Part shown: positions 26,642 to 35,894 of the stretch, piece by piece | Position numbering within the stretch: the first letter of the stretch is position 1 | Layout of the letters: each line of letters opens with the position of its first letter | Assembly (NCBI GenBank): GCA_002713145.1 | Contig: PAVS01000016.1 | Coordinates: forward strand, 1 to 64,000 | Reading direction: 5' to 3' | Length of the DNA stretch: 64,000 bases | Origin: Halobacteriovoraceae bacterium | Lineage (GTDB): Bacteria; Bdellovibrionota; Bacteriovoracia; Bacteriovoracales; Bacteriovoracaceae | Made by a program: the position numbers and the translations under genes | The notes under the pieces: model-generated | Told to the model about the DNA's origin: nothing | The model's input: only the letters and a program-made list of their open reading frames with translations | Database searches by the model: none

Positions 26642-27151
26642 ATGAAAAATATAAAGACACTTTTTTTAGCCCTTATTATCGCAACAACATTTATTACCCC
26701 TAAAAAATCAGAAGCAGCTATTGGATTGGCCACAGGAACAACTCCATTAGTTATAGCTGGTATTGCTGCTCCTCTAGCGGTCGGAGGAGTCCTCGAGCTC
26801 GCTGAGGGTACAGATGACATGAGAGGTATGGCGTTTTGGATTGGAGCTATCGTCATCGGAATTCCTCTTGGGATCATTCTTTTAGATGGTGAAGAAGAAC
26901 AGGCCATTGAATACACTTTAATGGATGAAAAAATGGCGAACAAGATGGGAGTCACAAGAGATGAAATGAATAGTTTTAACCAAGAAATTGACCAGGCCAA
27001 TGTCCTTTTAGAGGAAGTTGCCCTTGAAACGGAAACTCTAGATAACCCAACTGCGGAAGATGTGCGAGGCATTTGGGAGAACTACCAAGACTTTGTTTCA
27101 CCAGAAACTTTTAGTGTTATGGAAAAGATTGGAGCACAGTTTGCCAAATAA
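26642..27151 (+). CDS. Exported small membrane protein, paralogue 2 of 3
   Basis: 169 residues with the same plan as its neighbours: signal peptide ending KKSEAA, two membrane segments, IILLDGEEEQAIEYTLMDEK and a helical C-terminal domain ending KIGAQFAK. It is nearer to paralogue 1 than to 3. AAAGGA precedes the ATG. Tandem duplication is evident from the shared protein plan and the shared upstream hairpin. Confidence 0.75.
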   Translation: MKNIKTLFLALIIATTFITPKKSEAAIGLATGTTPLVIAGIAAPLAVGGVLELAEGTDDMRGMAFWIGAIVIGIPLGIILLDGEEEQAIEYTLMDEKMANKMGVTRDEMNSFNQEIDQANVLLEEVALETETLDNPTAEDVRGIWENYQDFVSPETFSVMEKIGAQFAK

Positions 27152-27171
27152 AAATTCATTTAAAATATGAC

Positions 27172-27193
27172 TGACCCGGTTCACACCGGGTCA
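27172..27193. repeat. TGACCCGGT/ACCGGGTCA hairpin, copy 2
   Basis: TGACCCGGT-TCAC-ACCGGGTCA between paralogues 2 and 3; the loop and outer pair differ from copy 1 but the stem is kept. Confidence 0.6.
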
Positions 27194-27211
27194 TTTATCA
27201 AAGGAAAAATG

Positions 27212-27718
27212 ATGAAAAATATGAAAGCTCTTTTACTTGCCCTGATGGTAGCAACCACATTAGTGGTACCTAAAAAAAGTGAAGCAGCAGTCTCTCTTTT
27301 TACCGGAAATGGAATTTTAGCGCTCTATGGATTAGGAGCAACGGTAGCAGGGCCGGTGGCCTTTGTTGGAGGAGTGGCAGATGTAGATAGTAAGTTCTCA
27401 CTTCCCCTCATCTGGGGAGGGGCTCTCTCTTTTGTAGCAGGAATTATAATGCTTGATGGAGAACAGGAACAAATGATGGCATTTGAAACATTATCACCAG
27501 ATAAATCAAATGCGTTGGGTCTCACAAATATTCAAAGTGAGACATTTAATGCTGAAATAGATCAGGCCAATATCATCCTAGAAGAAGTCTCTTTTGAGGT
27601 TGAACAGCTGGATAACCGAGGCTATGAAGATATACGTGGGTTGTGGAATGAATATGGCGAATATCTAAGCCCTGAAACCTTTCAAGCTATTGAAAAAATA
27701 AGCCTGCAATTGATGTAA
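27212..27718 (+). CDS. Exported small membrane protein, paralogue 3 of 3
   Basis: 168 residues from the second of two adjacent ATGs (AAGGA six bases upstream). Signal peptide ending KKSEAA, two hydrophobic segments, IIMLDGEQEQMMAFETLS and the conserved helix FNAEIDQANIILEEVSFEVE. It is the most diverged of the three, which suggests the oldest split. Function unknown. Confidence 0.75.
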   Translation: MKNMKALLLALMVATTLVVPKKSEAAVSLFTGNGILALYGLGATVAGPVAFVGGVADVDSKFSLPLIWGGALSFVAGIIMLDGEQEQMMAFETLSPDKSNALGLTNIQSETFNAEIDQANIILEEVSFEVEQLDNRGYEDIRGLWNEYGEYLSPETFQAIEKISLQLM

Positions 27719-27793
27719 ATATTTCAGAGAGAGACGGCATCTAGCGCAGCGCGTAATAAACATGCTATAAGAGCTTAAACAAAGGAAATCATT

Positions 27794-28660
27794 ATGAAAT
27801 TAATATTATGTTTTCTACTTCTACTTACCCAAGCTGCTTTTGCTGGCGATATAGTTGTACTTACTTCACTCGATATCAAAGACAAAAAGTTAAGTAAGAT
27901 TGAGCGCTATGTTTATGATTATTATAGTGACAGAACACAGGATATTAAAGTCATCCATGAAGCAGATGCGACGATACTTTCTCACTATCTTAACTCTCCC
28001 AATACTGAAAAACTTTTTTGGGTCTCCCATGCTGGTGCAAGCAGATCTATGGGAACTGGAATTAGTGCCCAAGATACAGTGCTCGATATTCATGGCAATA
28101 ATATCAAAAACCTTTTTTCAACAGTTCATCCCAATTTAAATTTCTTGGCCATCGTTGGTTGTCAGGCGAAAGGGATGTTAGATGATTTCTATATGAATCA
28201 TAATTATCAAAATAATGATAATATGAATCTTTTTAGTTTTTATAAAAAAGTGAAACTCTACCGTGGAGTAAAGATGGCGCTCCAGGCTTCTCTTACTCCT
28301 GATAGAAATATTTTAGTGACTAAAGTGGAAGATCAAATCAAAGCCGATGAAGTCATGCAACTCACTCTGAGTAAACAAAGTGCTGGTGTGGATAGCCTAG
28401 TTGAAATTGGAGATAAGTCATATGTATTTCCCGCCGATAAAGAAATTCTCAACATAGAAATTCCAAAAAATGTGTGGGATCAATTTAAATCAAAAAATGT
28501 GAAGCATAGTGTGCTGGAAAAAGAAATTGAAGATGAATCTCATTATGTTTTAGCACCGATCATTGTTTCGAGTAATACCTTGAAAAAGGTTTGGAAACCA
28601 TTTGCAAAACCAAATGGAGAGTTACTGGGAACTTATAAACATCTCTACTTATTAAAATAA
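27794..28660 (+). CDS. Exported protein with caspase-like His/Cys spacing, function unknown
   Basis: 288 residues with a signal peptide (AAFAGD). An alpha/beta-looking half has LFWVSHAGASRSMGTGI and, about 50 residues later, NLNFLAIVGCQAKGML. His then Cys each at the end of a hydrophobic strand recall caspase-like peptidase folds, but this is only a pattern. The C-terminal half is unassigned. It ends at a strong terminator. Confidence 0.6.
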   Translation: MKLILCFLLLLTQAAFAGDIVVLTSLDIKDKKLSKIERYVYDYYSDRTQDIKVIHEADATILSHYLNSPNTEKLFWVSHAGASRSMGTGISAQDTVLDIHGNNIKNLFSTVHPNLNFLAIVGCQAKGMLDDFYMNHNYQNNDNMNLFSFYKKVKLYRGVKMALQASLTPDRNILVTKVEDQIKADEVMQLTLSKQSAGVDSLVEIGDKSYVFPADKEILNIEIPKNVWDQFKSKNVKHSVLEKEIEDESHYVLAPIIVSSNTLKKVWKPFAKPNGELLGTYKHLYLLK

Positions 28661-28694
28661 AAAAGGGAGGCAATGGCCTCCCCTTTTTTTTTTT
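28661..28694. terminator. Bidirectional rho-independent terminator
   Basis: GGGAGGC pairs with GCCTCCC around AATG, with A on the left and eleven T on the right, serving the exported protein and the convergent symporter gene. Confidence 0.92.
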
Positions 28695-30108
28695 ATTTAA
28701 AGGCCTTTATTTCGCCAGATTTTAACTTCGCTTTATGCTCACTGAGTAGCCTTTTTACTACCGGCATCAATAAGAGACAGGCCACCATATTTGGTATGGC
28801 CAAAAGTCCATAAACACCATCTGAAATATTGAGAACAACTTTGAGTTGTAAAATTGATCCAATAAATACAAAGATAACAAAGATAACTCGATAAGCTTTG
28901 ATCGCTTTTTCACCGAATAAATAAGTCACCCCTTGCTCTCCATAGTAAGACCAAGAGATAAGGGTTGAGAAAGCAAACATAGTAACTGTTATAGTTACAA
29001 TCCAGGTTCCCACTGGTCCCATGGCCGAAGAAAAAGCCAATGCAGTTAAATCAACCCCAGACTCTCCATTATTCATATGCCAAGCCCCACTAGAAAGAAT
29101 GGCCAGGGCAGTAATGGTACAAACCACAATCGTATCAATAAATGGTTCTAAGAGAGCGACAACACCTTCTTCTATAGGGGAAGACTTTGCTGCGGAGTGG
29201 GCCATCGCTGCAGACCCCATACCAGCTTCACTTGAAAAAGTTGCTCTTCGAATCCCTTGAATAATAACTTCTTTAACAACAACACCAGCAAATGCACCTT
29301 TAGCTGCAGTACCAGTAAAAGCACCAGAGAAAATTAAAGAAAACATATCAGGAACATCAGCTAAGTTAGAGAAGACAACCACGAGAGCTCCCCCAACATA
29401 AAGAACAACCATGGCAGGAACAAGTTTTTCAGTCACGTTTGCAATTCTTTTAATACCACCCACAAGAACGATAAAAGCAAGGATAGCTAAAACTAAACCG
29501 GCTACCCATTCAGGAACACCAGTAGAAGTATTGAGAATAGAAGCCATTTGATTGGACTGGAACATATTTCCAGCGCCAAAAGAGCTTAAAATAACGAAAA
29601 GAGCATAAAACCAAGCTAATCCCATGAATAATTTTTGCATCCCTCCACTATTGGTAAGAAATGTATTAGCTTTATCTTTGATCGCGTTTTTGAGAACAAA
29701 CATCGGACCACCATGGGTATGTCCTTCAGGAGTGACCTCTCTGTATTTCAAGGATAGGGTAACTTCTGTAAATTTAGTGGTCATACCGATAAATCCTGCA
29801 ACCCACATCCAAAAAACCGCCCCAGGTCCCCCGGCGGCAACCGCAACTGCAACCCCTGCAATATTTCCCAGACCAACTGTCGCTGATAAGGCCGTGGTTA
29901 ATGCTTGAAAGTGTGAGATTTCACCAGGATTGTTTGGGTCATCGTACTTACCTCTGACAATATCAATGGCGTGTTTAAACAAAGATAGCTGAGGAAAGCC
30001 AAAGTAAAGAGTAAAAAGTAAACCAGCTCCAACGAGAAGAACAATGAGAGGTAAGCCCCACACCATTCCGACAAATTGACCGGTGATCATTTCTAACTGT
30101 TCAGTCAT
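28693..30108 (-). CDS. Sodium:alanine symporter, AGCS family
   Basis: 471 residues with about ten membrane helices. Family landmarks include TALSATVGLGNIAGVAVAVA, then GGPGAVFWMWVAGFIGM, then SLKYRE, GGPMFVL and FSSEAGMGSAAMAHS. It imports alanine or glycine with sodium across the inner membrane. Monocistronic, with terminators on the downstream side. Amino-acid uptake suits an organism feeding on protein hydrolysates. Confidence 0.93.
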   Translation of the reverse strand: MTEQLEMITGQFVGMVWGLPLIVLLVGAGLLFTLYFGFPQLSLFKHAIDIVRGKYDDPNNPGEISHFQALTTALSATVGLGNIAGVAVAVAAGGPGAVFWMWVAGFIGMTTKFTEVTLSLKYREVTPEGHTHGGPMFVLKNAIKDKANTFLTNSGGMQKLFMGLAWFYALFVILSSFGAGNMFQSNQMASILNTSTGVPEWVAGLVLAILAFIVLVGGIKRIANVTEKLVPAMVVLYVGGALVVVFSNLADVPDMFSLIFSGAFTGTAAKGAFAGVVVKEVIIQGIRRATFSSEAGMGSAAMAHSAAKSSPIEEGVVALLEPFIDTIVVCTITALAILSSGAWHMNNGESGVDLTALAFSSAMGPVGTWIVTITVTMFAFSTLISWSYYGEQGVTYLFGEKAIKAYRVIFVIFVFIGSILQLKVVLNISDGVYGLLAIPNMVACLLLMPVVKRLLSEHKAKLKSGEIKAFK

Positions 30109-30133
30109 GTATTAGTCTCCATGTGTTAAAAAA

Positions 30134-30160
30134 AAAGGGCCCATCATCCGTAGGCCCTTT
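30134..30160. terminator. Rho-independent terminator
   Basis: AAAGGGCC pairs with GGCCCTTT across an 11-base loop; the minus strand continues into a long T run. It lies between the symporter start and its upstream region and would stop transcripts reading leftward into it. Confidence 0.7.
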
Positions 30161-30169
30161 GTTGATATA

Positions 30170-31519
30170 TTATAATGTAAATTGATTTGTTAGAGGCAAT
30201 GGAGTTACTGCCTGCGGAAACTTTAAGCTCTTAGTGCTGTCTACTCGAACATCACTAATTGATTGTTGAGCTTGAGAAATGGCTTCACTCACACCCATAT
30301 TGAAAGTTAACTTTGCTGCATGAGTCGCTCTGTTCATATTCACAATACCTGCAGCTTTAACTTTGTCTGATAAGAATTTCTTAGCATCAACAGTCCCCAT
30401 AATAATCGCTTTGATATCTTTGGGTGCTAACTCAGGATTGATGTCTTTAATCTGAGCAGCAATATTCGCCACATAAGGAGCTGCTTGTGAAGTTCCACTT
30501 ACCTTTAAATACTCATCCCCTGGAATTTGAGAGTTGATCAACATACCTGGCGCGGCTACATCAACCATCTTAATTCCATAGTTTGAAAAAGGTGCGATAA
30601 ATTCATACTTATAAGTAGCAGCTACAGAAATAACGTTGTCCGCTTGAATATTGGTTGGACTGGTTGGAAATTCATCATTATTAGAACCATCGTTACCAGC
30701 AGCAAATACAAATAGAGTATTAGGAGCAGCATCAACCATTTTCTTACCACTCTTAATAAGTGCATTTAAAAAGATCTTCGCAGCTTTATCACTATCTTCT
30801 TTTGACGGGTCCTTAAAGAACACCGCTTTGTAAGCAATATTTGTGATCATTTTAGCTTGCTTAAAACCAGTCCCAAAAGAACCATTGGCAATATCAGCTT
30901 TATGAGTTCCTACGTAATGAGCAATTTCAGTTAATAAAGTCATTTGCTGATCCGCAAGGGCTGAAAGAGCTTTTGTTAGAATTTTCCAACGTAAGTTTTT
31001 GTCTTCAGCATTTTTATTTTTTTGAGAAAGACTTGCGATAAAAGGCTTAACCTCTGTTGGGATAAGCTTTACTGAAAGTATTTGTCCTTCTCTATTATTA
31101 TCAACGGTGATGCCTGCTACGTGAGTCCCGTGAACAAAGTTTCCAAACTTTTGCATTTCAGCTAAAAACTTTTTGTCTTTTCTTTTTGCTTGAACCCACT
31201 CTTTTTCTTCAGCACTTGCTTGGCCTAAAAAAGACTTACCTTGAATTTCAAAGAATTTATATGGATCATCAGAAAAAGTACCTACATACTTTCTATCAAT
31301 GACTAGATTATTACCTTCAGCGAAGTTCCAGCCATAAACATCATCTTGATATCCATTTCTATCTTCATCTCTACCATTATCGGCAATTTCCCCTTCATTC
31401 ATCCATAGGTTGGTGAGAAGGTCTTTATGTTCTACATCTACCCCGCTATCGATAACAGCGATGGTTGCGGCATTAACCACACTTGACGCAATAAGCAATA
31501 TCCATAATGCAATTTTCAT
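30170..31519 (-). CDS. Secreted subtilisin-family (S8) serine protease
   Basis: 449 residues with a signal peptide (VVNA). The triad is Asp in AVIDSGVDVEHKDL, His in HGTHVAGI and Ser in SGTSQAAPYVA; an oxyanion Asn lies in FVFAAGNDGSNN. There is no clear pro-domain between signal peptide and catalytic domain, and an insert of about 80 residues lies around residues 75-150. Secreted broad-specificity proteolysis is likely. Confidence 0.92.
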   Translation of the reverse strand: MKIALWILLIASSVVNAATIAVIDSGVDVEHKDLLTNLWMNEGEIADNGRDEDRNGYQDDVYGWNFAEGNNLVIDRKYVGTFSDDPYKFFEIQGKSFLGQASAEEKEWVQAKRKDKKFLAEMQKFGNFVHGTHVAGITVDNNREGQILSVKLIPTEVKPFIASLSQKNKNAEDKNLRWKILTKALSALADQQMTLLTEIAHYVGTHKADIANGSFGTGFKQAKMITNIAYKAVFFKDPSKEDSDKAAKIFLNALIKSGKKMVDAAPNTLFVFAAGNDGSNNDEFPTSPTNIQADNVISVAATYKYEFIAPFSNYGIKMVDVAAPGMLINSQIPGDEYLKVSGTSQAAPYVANIAAQIKDINPELAPKDIKAIIMGTVDAKKFLSDKVKAAGIVNMNRATHAAKLTFNMGVSEAISQAQQSISDVRVDSTKSLKFPQAVTPLPLTNQFTL

Positions 31520-31603
31520 ATAATCTCCGTTTTTTGGATTGATGTTAAATTAAAGGAAATACAAGAGAATCTGTCAACTAATGTAAGATGTTGTTAAAAC
31601 ATA

Positions 31604-31630
31604 AAAAAAGGAGGGGTAAACCCTCCTTTT
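31604..31630 (-). terminator. Rho-independent terminator
   Basis: GGAGGG pairs with CCCTCC around a five-base loop, flanked by A and T runs. It terminates the trypsin-like protease gene, which ends at 31662. Confidence 0.88.
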
Positions 31631-31661
31631 CATTATAAATAAATATTCTCTAAATTGTAGA

Positions 31662-32525
31662 TTATAAGTTTGATAACTCTGGAATATTTAAGATGTAAGT
31701 CACGTCCTCACCTCTTCCAGCATCATCAGAAACTTCATTAGAAACTCTACATCCACCACGTGAAATATAGTCTGTTTCTCCTCTCACAAGAATTCCTTCA
31801 ATAACACCAGTGTTAGCGTCAAATACAGCTGAACCTGAGTTACCACCATAAGTATCTAAGTTAGCAACAAAGAACTTACCTTTAAGGCTTCTTACTTTAG
31901 CGCCATCGGCAATCTTAGTAGGTAGTCCTGATGGGTGACCGATAACAACAAGATCTGCACCTTTAGCAACTTTACCTTTTCTTCTAAAATCAAGAACTCT
32001 TCTATCAGTAACTTTACGATCGAGTTCGATAAGTGCGTAATCGTCCTTATCCCAGTTACTTAGCTTCTGAGAAATGATTCTTTTACATTTGTAAACGCTA
32101 TTTTTGTCTACACTAATACCTGATTGATTTTTACTTTCAAGCTTGTAGTCAAATACCCAGTCATTACTTGAGCAATCTCTTTGTGAGCGAATACAGTGAC
32201 CTGCAGTTACCAGTAGGTTTTCACCTACTAAAAACCCTGAGCAATTAGCTGCTGTAGGTTGATTAGCAAATCTCTCTGTACTACAAACTCTCATTGAGCT
32301 TTGAAGAGTTTTACTACGAATTTGTACTTCACCATTTGTTTGAGCTCTTAGGTCTGAGCTAGGTATCATTGCAGCAGTAGATTGAGATAGTTCAACAAAC
32401 ATATTATTTGTCGAGTCCATTACATCAACACGGTTATCCTCGCCATAGATGACCTTGATTCCTTTCGTTCCGGCCATAAGCACAGAAGTTGTCGCTAACA
32501 ACAATACAATTAGAGTGTTTTTCAT
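31662..32525 (-). CDS. Secreted trypsin-like (S1) serine protease
   Basis: 287 residues with a signal peptide (SVLMAG). Catalytic His in LLVTAGHCI, Asp in KDDYALIELDR and Ser in YGGNSGSAVF. Four Cys can form the usual disulfides. It resembles the glutamyl-endopeptidase/V8-like branch of the family. Second secreted serine protease in a row after the subtilase, but with separate terminators. Confidence 0.9.
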   Translation of the reverse strand: MKNTLIVLLLATTSVLMAGTKGIKVIYGEDNRVDVMDSTNNMFVELSQSTAAMIPSSDLRAQTNGEVQIRSKTLQSSMRVCSTERFANQPTAANCSGFLVGENLLVTAGHCIRSQRDCSSNDWVFDYKLESKNQSGISVDKNSVYKCKRIISQKLSNWDKDDYALIELDRKVTDRRVLDFRRKGKVAKGADLVVIGHPSGLPTKIADGAKVRSLKGKFFVANLDTYGGNSGSAVFDANTGVIEGILVRGETDYISRGGCRVSNEVSDDAGRGEDVTYILNIPELSNL

Positions 32526-32590
32526 TGGATTTCCTTTTCCCTAAAGTTTACCAGTCCAAAAATCTTATGTTTGTAGAGCTTCTCTGACAA

Positions 32591-33007
32591 CTAACAGTTT
32601 CTTACATATTCAGTCGGTTTTTCGAAGTTTTGTATAGGTCGCGTTAAATTATCTTCTATTTTAACGAGCCAATTTCGATTGTCTGGATCGGTGAAAACCA
32701 ACTCCTGATCGTTGATTTCGCATTTAAAACTGGTTAAATGCTCTTTATAATAAAAGAATTCTATATTTCTTTTAAGATTTAAAAGTTCTGCTGCATCAGT
32801 AACGCTAAGCGAGAAAAAACTTGTGCGCTTCGGAATTTTTTTATCTGAAGCAAGGATAACAAATTGAACCGAATGGAAGATAAATACAATTTTATCCTGG
32901 CTTTGAAAGCTCACTTCTACATCCAATAAAAAACTTAAAAAGTGATAAAGCTTTTCAGGATGTTTTGAATAAAGAAAAATTTCTCCAAGTTTTACTTCCA
33001 TACTCAA
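32591..33007 (-). CDS. VOC (glyoxalase-fold) family protein
   Basis: 138 residues with the paired beta-alpha-beta pattern of this fold: LGEIFLYSKHPEKLYHFLSF at the start and a closing LVFTDPDNRNWLVKIE, the characteristic end strand. Metal ligands are not obvious, so an enzymatic role is doubtful. It lies 18 bases downstream of folP and may be in the ftsH-folP transcript. Confidence 0.6.
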   Translation of the reverse strand: MSMEVKLGEIFLYSKHPEKLYHFLSFLLDVEVSFQSQDKIVFIFHSVQFVILASDKKIPKRTSFFSLSVTDAAELLNLKRNIEFFYYKEHLTSFKCEINDQELVFTDPDNRNWLVKIEDNLTRPIQNFEKPTEYVRNC

Positions 33008-33025
33008 AGTGTAATGAGCTTGTAA

Positions 33026-33892
33026 TTAAGTGGCAAGTTTATGAATGGACTGATAGTGAGTAAGAGCATTGAGTGCAGTGAGATCATGAACCCGAAAAAT
33101 GAGATTTTGATTTGAAAATTTATGCAAAAGATCTCTATAGATATGAGAGCTTAAACAATCAATCGTCTTTTGATTTTGAATTTGGGTAAGGTCACATTCT
33201 CTAGGAAAACGCAGAAAGCTTTTTCTGGATATGCCTATGAGTAGACTCTCATAGTATTTTAGTCCTGCTATCGCTTTTTCAATATTTACCAGCAAAGTGT
33301 GATTCTGAGTCCTTGTCTTTGAAAAGCCAAAGCAGGGATCAATATAGATAGGACGGTTAAACTCATTTAAGGTGCTAAGACCATCCCGAAAAAATTCATG
33401 AACTGAGCTCACGATCTCATCCTGGGTTGTATACTTCATGTGATGAGAAGTTTCACTGCGACTTGGACATAAATTATGGGAATAGACATATGAGAATGCT
33501 AAATCAGTTTGCATTATATTAATGAGCTCTTGATCGATACAACCAGAAACATCATTAAAGATCACAGTGGTCTTGGGCCAATACTTCTTTACTTCCATGA
33601 GCACCGTTTTGAACACATCTATTTTATAGGTATCAATACTTAATGTAATTTGGGGGTCAGAAGTGTTTTTTAAAAGAGGAAAGAATAAAGTTTCAAAGCG
33701 CTTGAGCTCTTCACTTATAGAGACAGGGTCATTAAAAGGGGCGGTGCTTTCAGCTCCCAGATCAATGATATCAAAATCAGAACAAGCTTGATTGAATCTC
33801 GTAGCAAAACTCTCGGGGTCGTAATATTGATTTCCGTCGGAAAAAGAATTGGGGGTTAGGTTAATAACCCCCATGGTTGAATATAAATTCAT
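33026..33892 (-). CDS. folP: Dihydropteroate synthase
   Basis: 288 residues with the family signatures MGVINLTPNSFSDGNQYY, IDLGAESTAP, FNDVSG, YIDPCFGFSKT and ISRKSFL. It condenses the pterin diphosphate with p-aminobenzoate in folate synthesis. It lies three bases after ftsH, the common tilS-ftsH-folP arrangement. Asn replaces the usual Asp in the first signature (TPNSF), as seen in some homologues. Confidence 0.95.
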   Translation of the reverse strand: MNLYSTMGVINLTPNSFSDGNQYYDPESFATRFNQACSDFDIIDLGAESTAPFNDPVSISEELKRFETLFFPLLKNTSDPQITLSIDTYKIDVFKTVLMEVKKYWPKTTVIFNDVSGCIDQELINIMQTDLAFSYVYSHNLCPSRSETSHHMKYTTQDEIVSSVHEFFRDGLSTLNEFNRPIYIDPCFGFSKTRTQNHTLLVNIEKAIAGLKYYESLLIGISRKSFLRFPRECDLTQIQNQKTIDCLSSHIYRDLLHKFSNQNLIFRVHDLTALNALTHYQSIHKLAT

Positions 33893-33895
33893 TGC

Positions 33896-35836
33896 TTATG
33901 CTGGTGAAATTTTTGCGTCACTTGGAATCGAGATATCTTCGCTTTTAGAATCTGAATCATCTTTTTTAGTAGATTCTTGTTTGATCTCACCTTTTGTTTC
34001 ATCTTCACCTTTAAAGACAGGGAGTCCGATATCTTTTCCTTCCATGATTTCATTGATTTGTTTAGCGTCTAATGTTTCCCAAATAATCAATGCTTCTGCC
34101 ATATTCTCAAGAATATCACGTTTATCTAGCAGAATCTTTTTAGCCGTTTCATAATTTCTCTTAATTATACTTGAAACTTCTTCATCGATTTTCTGTGATG
34201 TTTGCTCAGAGAAGCTTGAGTTATCAGCACCAGGGCCATGACCAAAAGGCTGATGTGGATTTTGAGAATAATGGATCGGTCCAAGTGTTGAACTCATCCC
34301 CCAACTACAAACCATATGACGAGCGATTTGAGTCGCTCTTTCAATATCGTTTGAAGCTCCTGAAGTATAATCCGTAAAGATAATTTCTTCAGCAAGCCTA
34401 CCACCCAAAAGCATAGCGATTTCATTATTCGCTCTCTCTTTAGACATGCTCAGTTTATCTTCATTCGGAAGAGTCACTGTCACACCTAAGGCCATACTTC
34501 TTGGGATAACACTTACTTTATGCACAGGATCTGTTCCTGGCAGACTTAGGCCAATGATAACGTGACCGGCTTCATGGAAAGCTGTGTTTCTTTTTTCATC
34601 ATCACTGATCATCATAGAGCGTTTTTCAACCCCCATAAGAACTTTATCTTTGGCGTTTTCAAAATCTATATTATAAAGCTTTTCTTTCTTCTCACGGGCC
34701 GCAAGCAGAGCTGCTTCGTTGACTAAGTTGGCAAGATCAGCTCCCGTAAAACCTGGAGTCCCTCTCGCGATACTTTCTAAATCTACATCATCACCCAGCG
34801 GAGTTTTCTTAGTGTGAACTTTGAGAATACCCAGACGCCCTCTCATATCAGGTCTACCAACCGTCACTCGTCTATCAAAACGACCTGGACGAAGAAGTGC
34901 AGGGTCAAGAACATCGACGCGGTTAGTGGCGGCCATTATAATGACCCCTTCGTTAGACTCAAAACCATCCATCTCAACGAGCATCTGGTTGAGTGTCTGC
35001 TCACGCTCATCATGTCCACCACCCATTCCGTGGCCACGGTGACGTCCAACCGCATCGATTTCGTCAATAAATATGATACAAGGTGCGTTTTTCTTACCTT
35101 GTTCAAAAAGATCACGTACTCTTGAAGCACCCACCCCAACAAACATCTCTACAAAATCAGAACCTGAGATACTGAAGAAAGGCACTCCCGCTTCCCCAGC
35201 TACGGCTCTTGCAAGAAGAGTCTTCCCGGTACCAGGAGGGCCTATAAGTAGAACACCTTTAGGGATTTTCCCTCCGAGTTTAGTGTAACGTTTGGGGTCT
35301 TTTAAAAAGTCGACAACTTCAACTAATTCTTCTTTGGCTTCTTCCACCCCAGAGACATCAGAGAAGGTCACTTTTTTATCAGACTCGTTTAGCATTTTCG
35401 CTTTAGACTTTCCGAAGCTCATGGCCTTTCCACCACCTGCTTGGAGTTGTCGTAAAAAGAAAAAGAAAATCACAAAAAGAAGAATCATTGGAAACCAATT
35501 GATAAAGATCATAGAAAGCATGGACTGCTTTTCTTCTTCTTTAAAGTTAGGGGTGATTCCATTTTCCTTGAGGATATTAAAAGTCACATCAGAAGTTGTT
35601 CCAGTAAGTTTAAAAGGAAGACCGTTCTCAAAATCATCTTTAAATTCACCTTGTATGGTGTTCTCACCTTGGAAAACGACTTCTTCAACTCTGCCTTCTT
35701 TTACATAGTCGACAAATTCTGAATATGAGATTGTTTTCACATTTCTGTCTTGCTTTTGCTCAACGATGTTCATGACAAAGGCAAGCATAAGAATAATTAA
35801 AATCCAGAAGAGAAAACTTTTTTGTTGTTTGCGCAT
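33896..35836 (-). CDS. ftsH: ATP-dependent zinc metalloprotease FtsH
   Basis: 646 residues: two N-terminal membrane helices around a small periplasmic domain, AAA module with Walker A GPPGTGKT and Walker [16 protein letters not shown], the second region of homology, and the zinc site HEAGH. The C-terminal tail is acidic and lysine-rich. It degrades unneeded membrane and regulatory proteins at the inner membrane. Follows tilS by 58 bases. Confidence 0.98.
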   Translation of the reverse strand: MRKQQKSFLFWILIILMLAFVMNIVEQKQDRNVKTISYSEFVDYVKEGRVEEVVFQGENTIQGEFKDDFENGLPFKLTGTTSDVTFNILKENGITPNFKEEEKQSMLSMIFINWFPMILLFVIFFFFLRQLQAGGGKAMSFGKSKAKMLNESDKKVTFSDVSGVEEAKEELVEVVDFLKDPKRYTKLGGKIPKGVLLIGPPGTGKTLLARAVAGEAGVPFFSISGSDFVEMFVGVGASRVRDLFEQGKKNAPCIIFIDEIDAVGRHRGHGMGGGHDEREQTLNQMLVEMDGFESNEGVIIMAATNRVDVLDPALLRPGRFDRRVTVGRPDMRGRLGILKVHTKKTPLGDDVDLESIARGTPGFTGADLANLVNEAALLAAREKKEKLYNIDFENAKDKVLMGVEKRSMMISDDEKRNTAFHEAGHVIIGLSLPGTDPVHKVSVIPRSMALGVTVTLPNEDKLSMSKERANNEIAMLLGGRLAEEIIFTDYTSGASNDIERATQIARHMVCSWGMSSTLGPIHYSQNPHQPFGHGPGADNSSFSEQTSQKIDEEVSSIIKRNYETAKKILLDKRDILENMAEALIIWETLDAKQINEIMEGKDIGLPVFKGEDETKGEIKQESTKKDDSDSKSEDISIPSDAKISPA

Positions 35837-35894
35837 AATTTATCCTCGCTTAAAGTTCTTAGGTATTTTAGAGGGGTTAGAGCCTAAAAACAAG

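Noticed and set aside
34814-35708. Serine-rich plus-strand frames opposite ftsH
   Set aside because: Composition (Ser/Pro/Arg-rich) is the usual shadow of a conserved AT-rich gene; no start signals.
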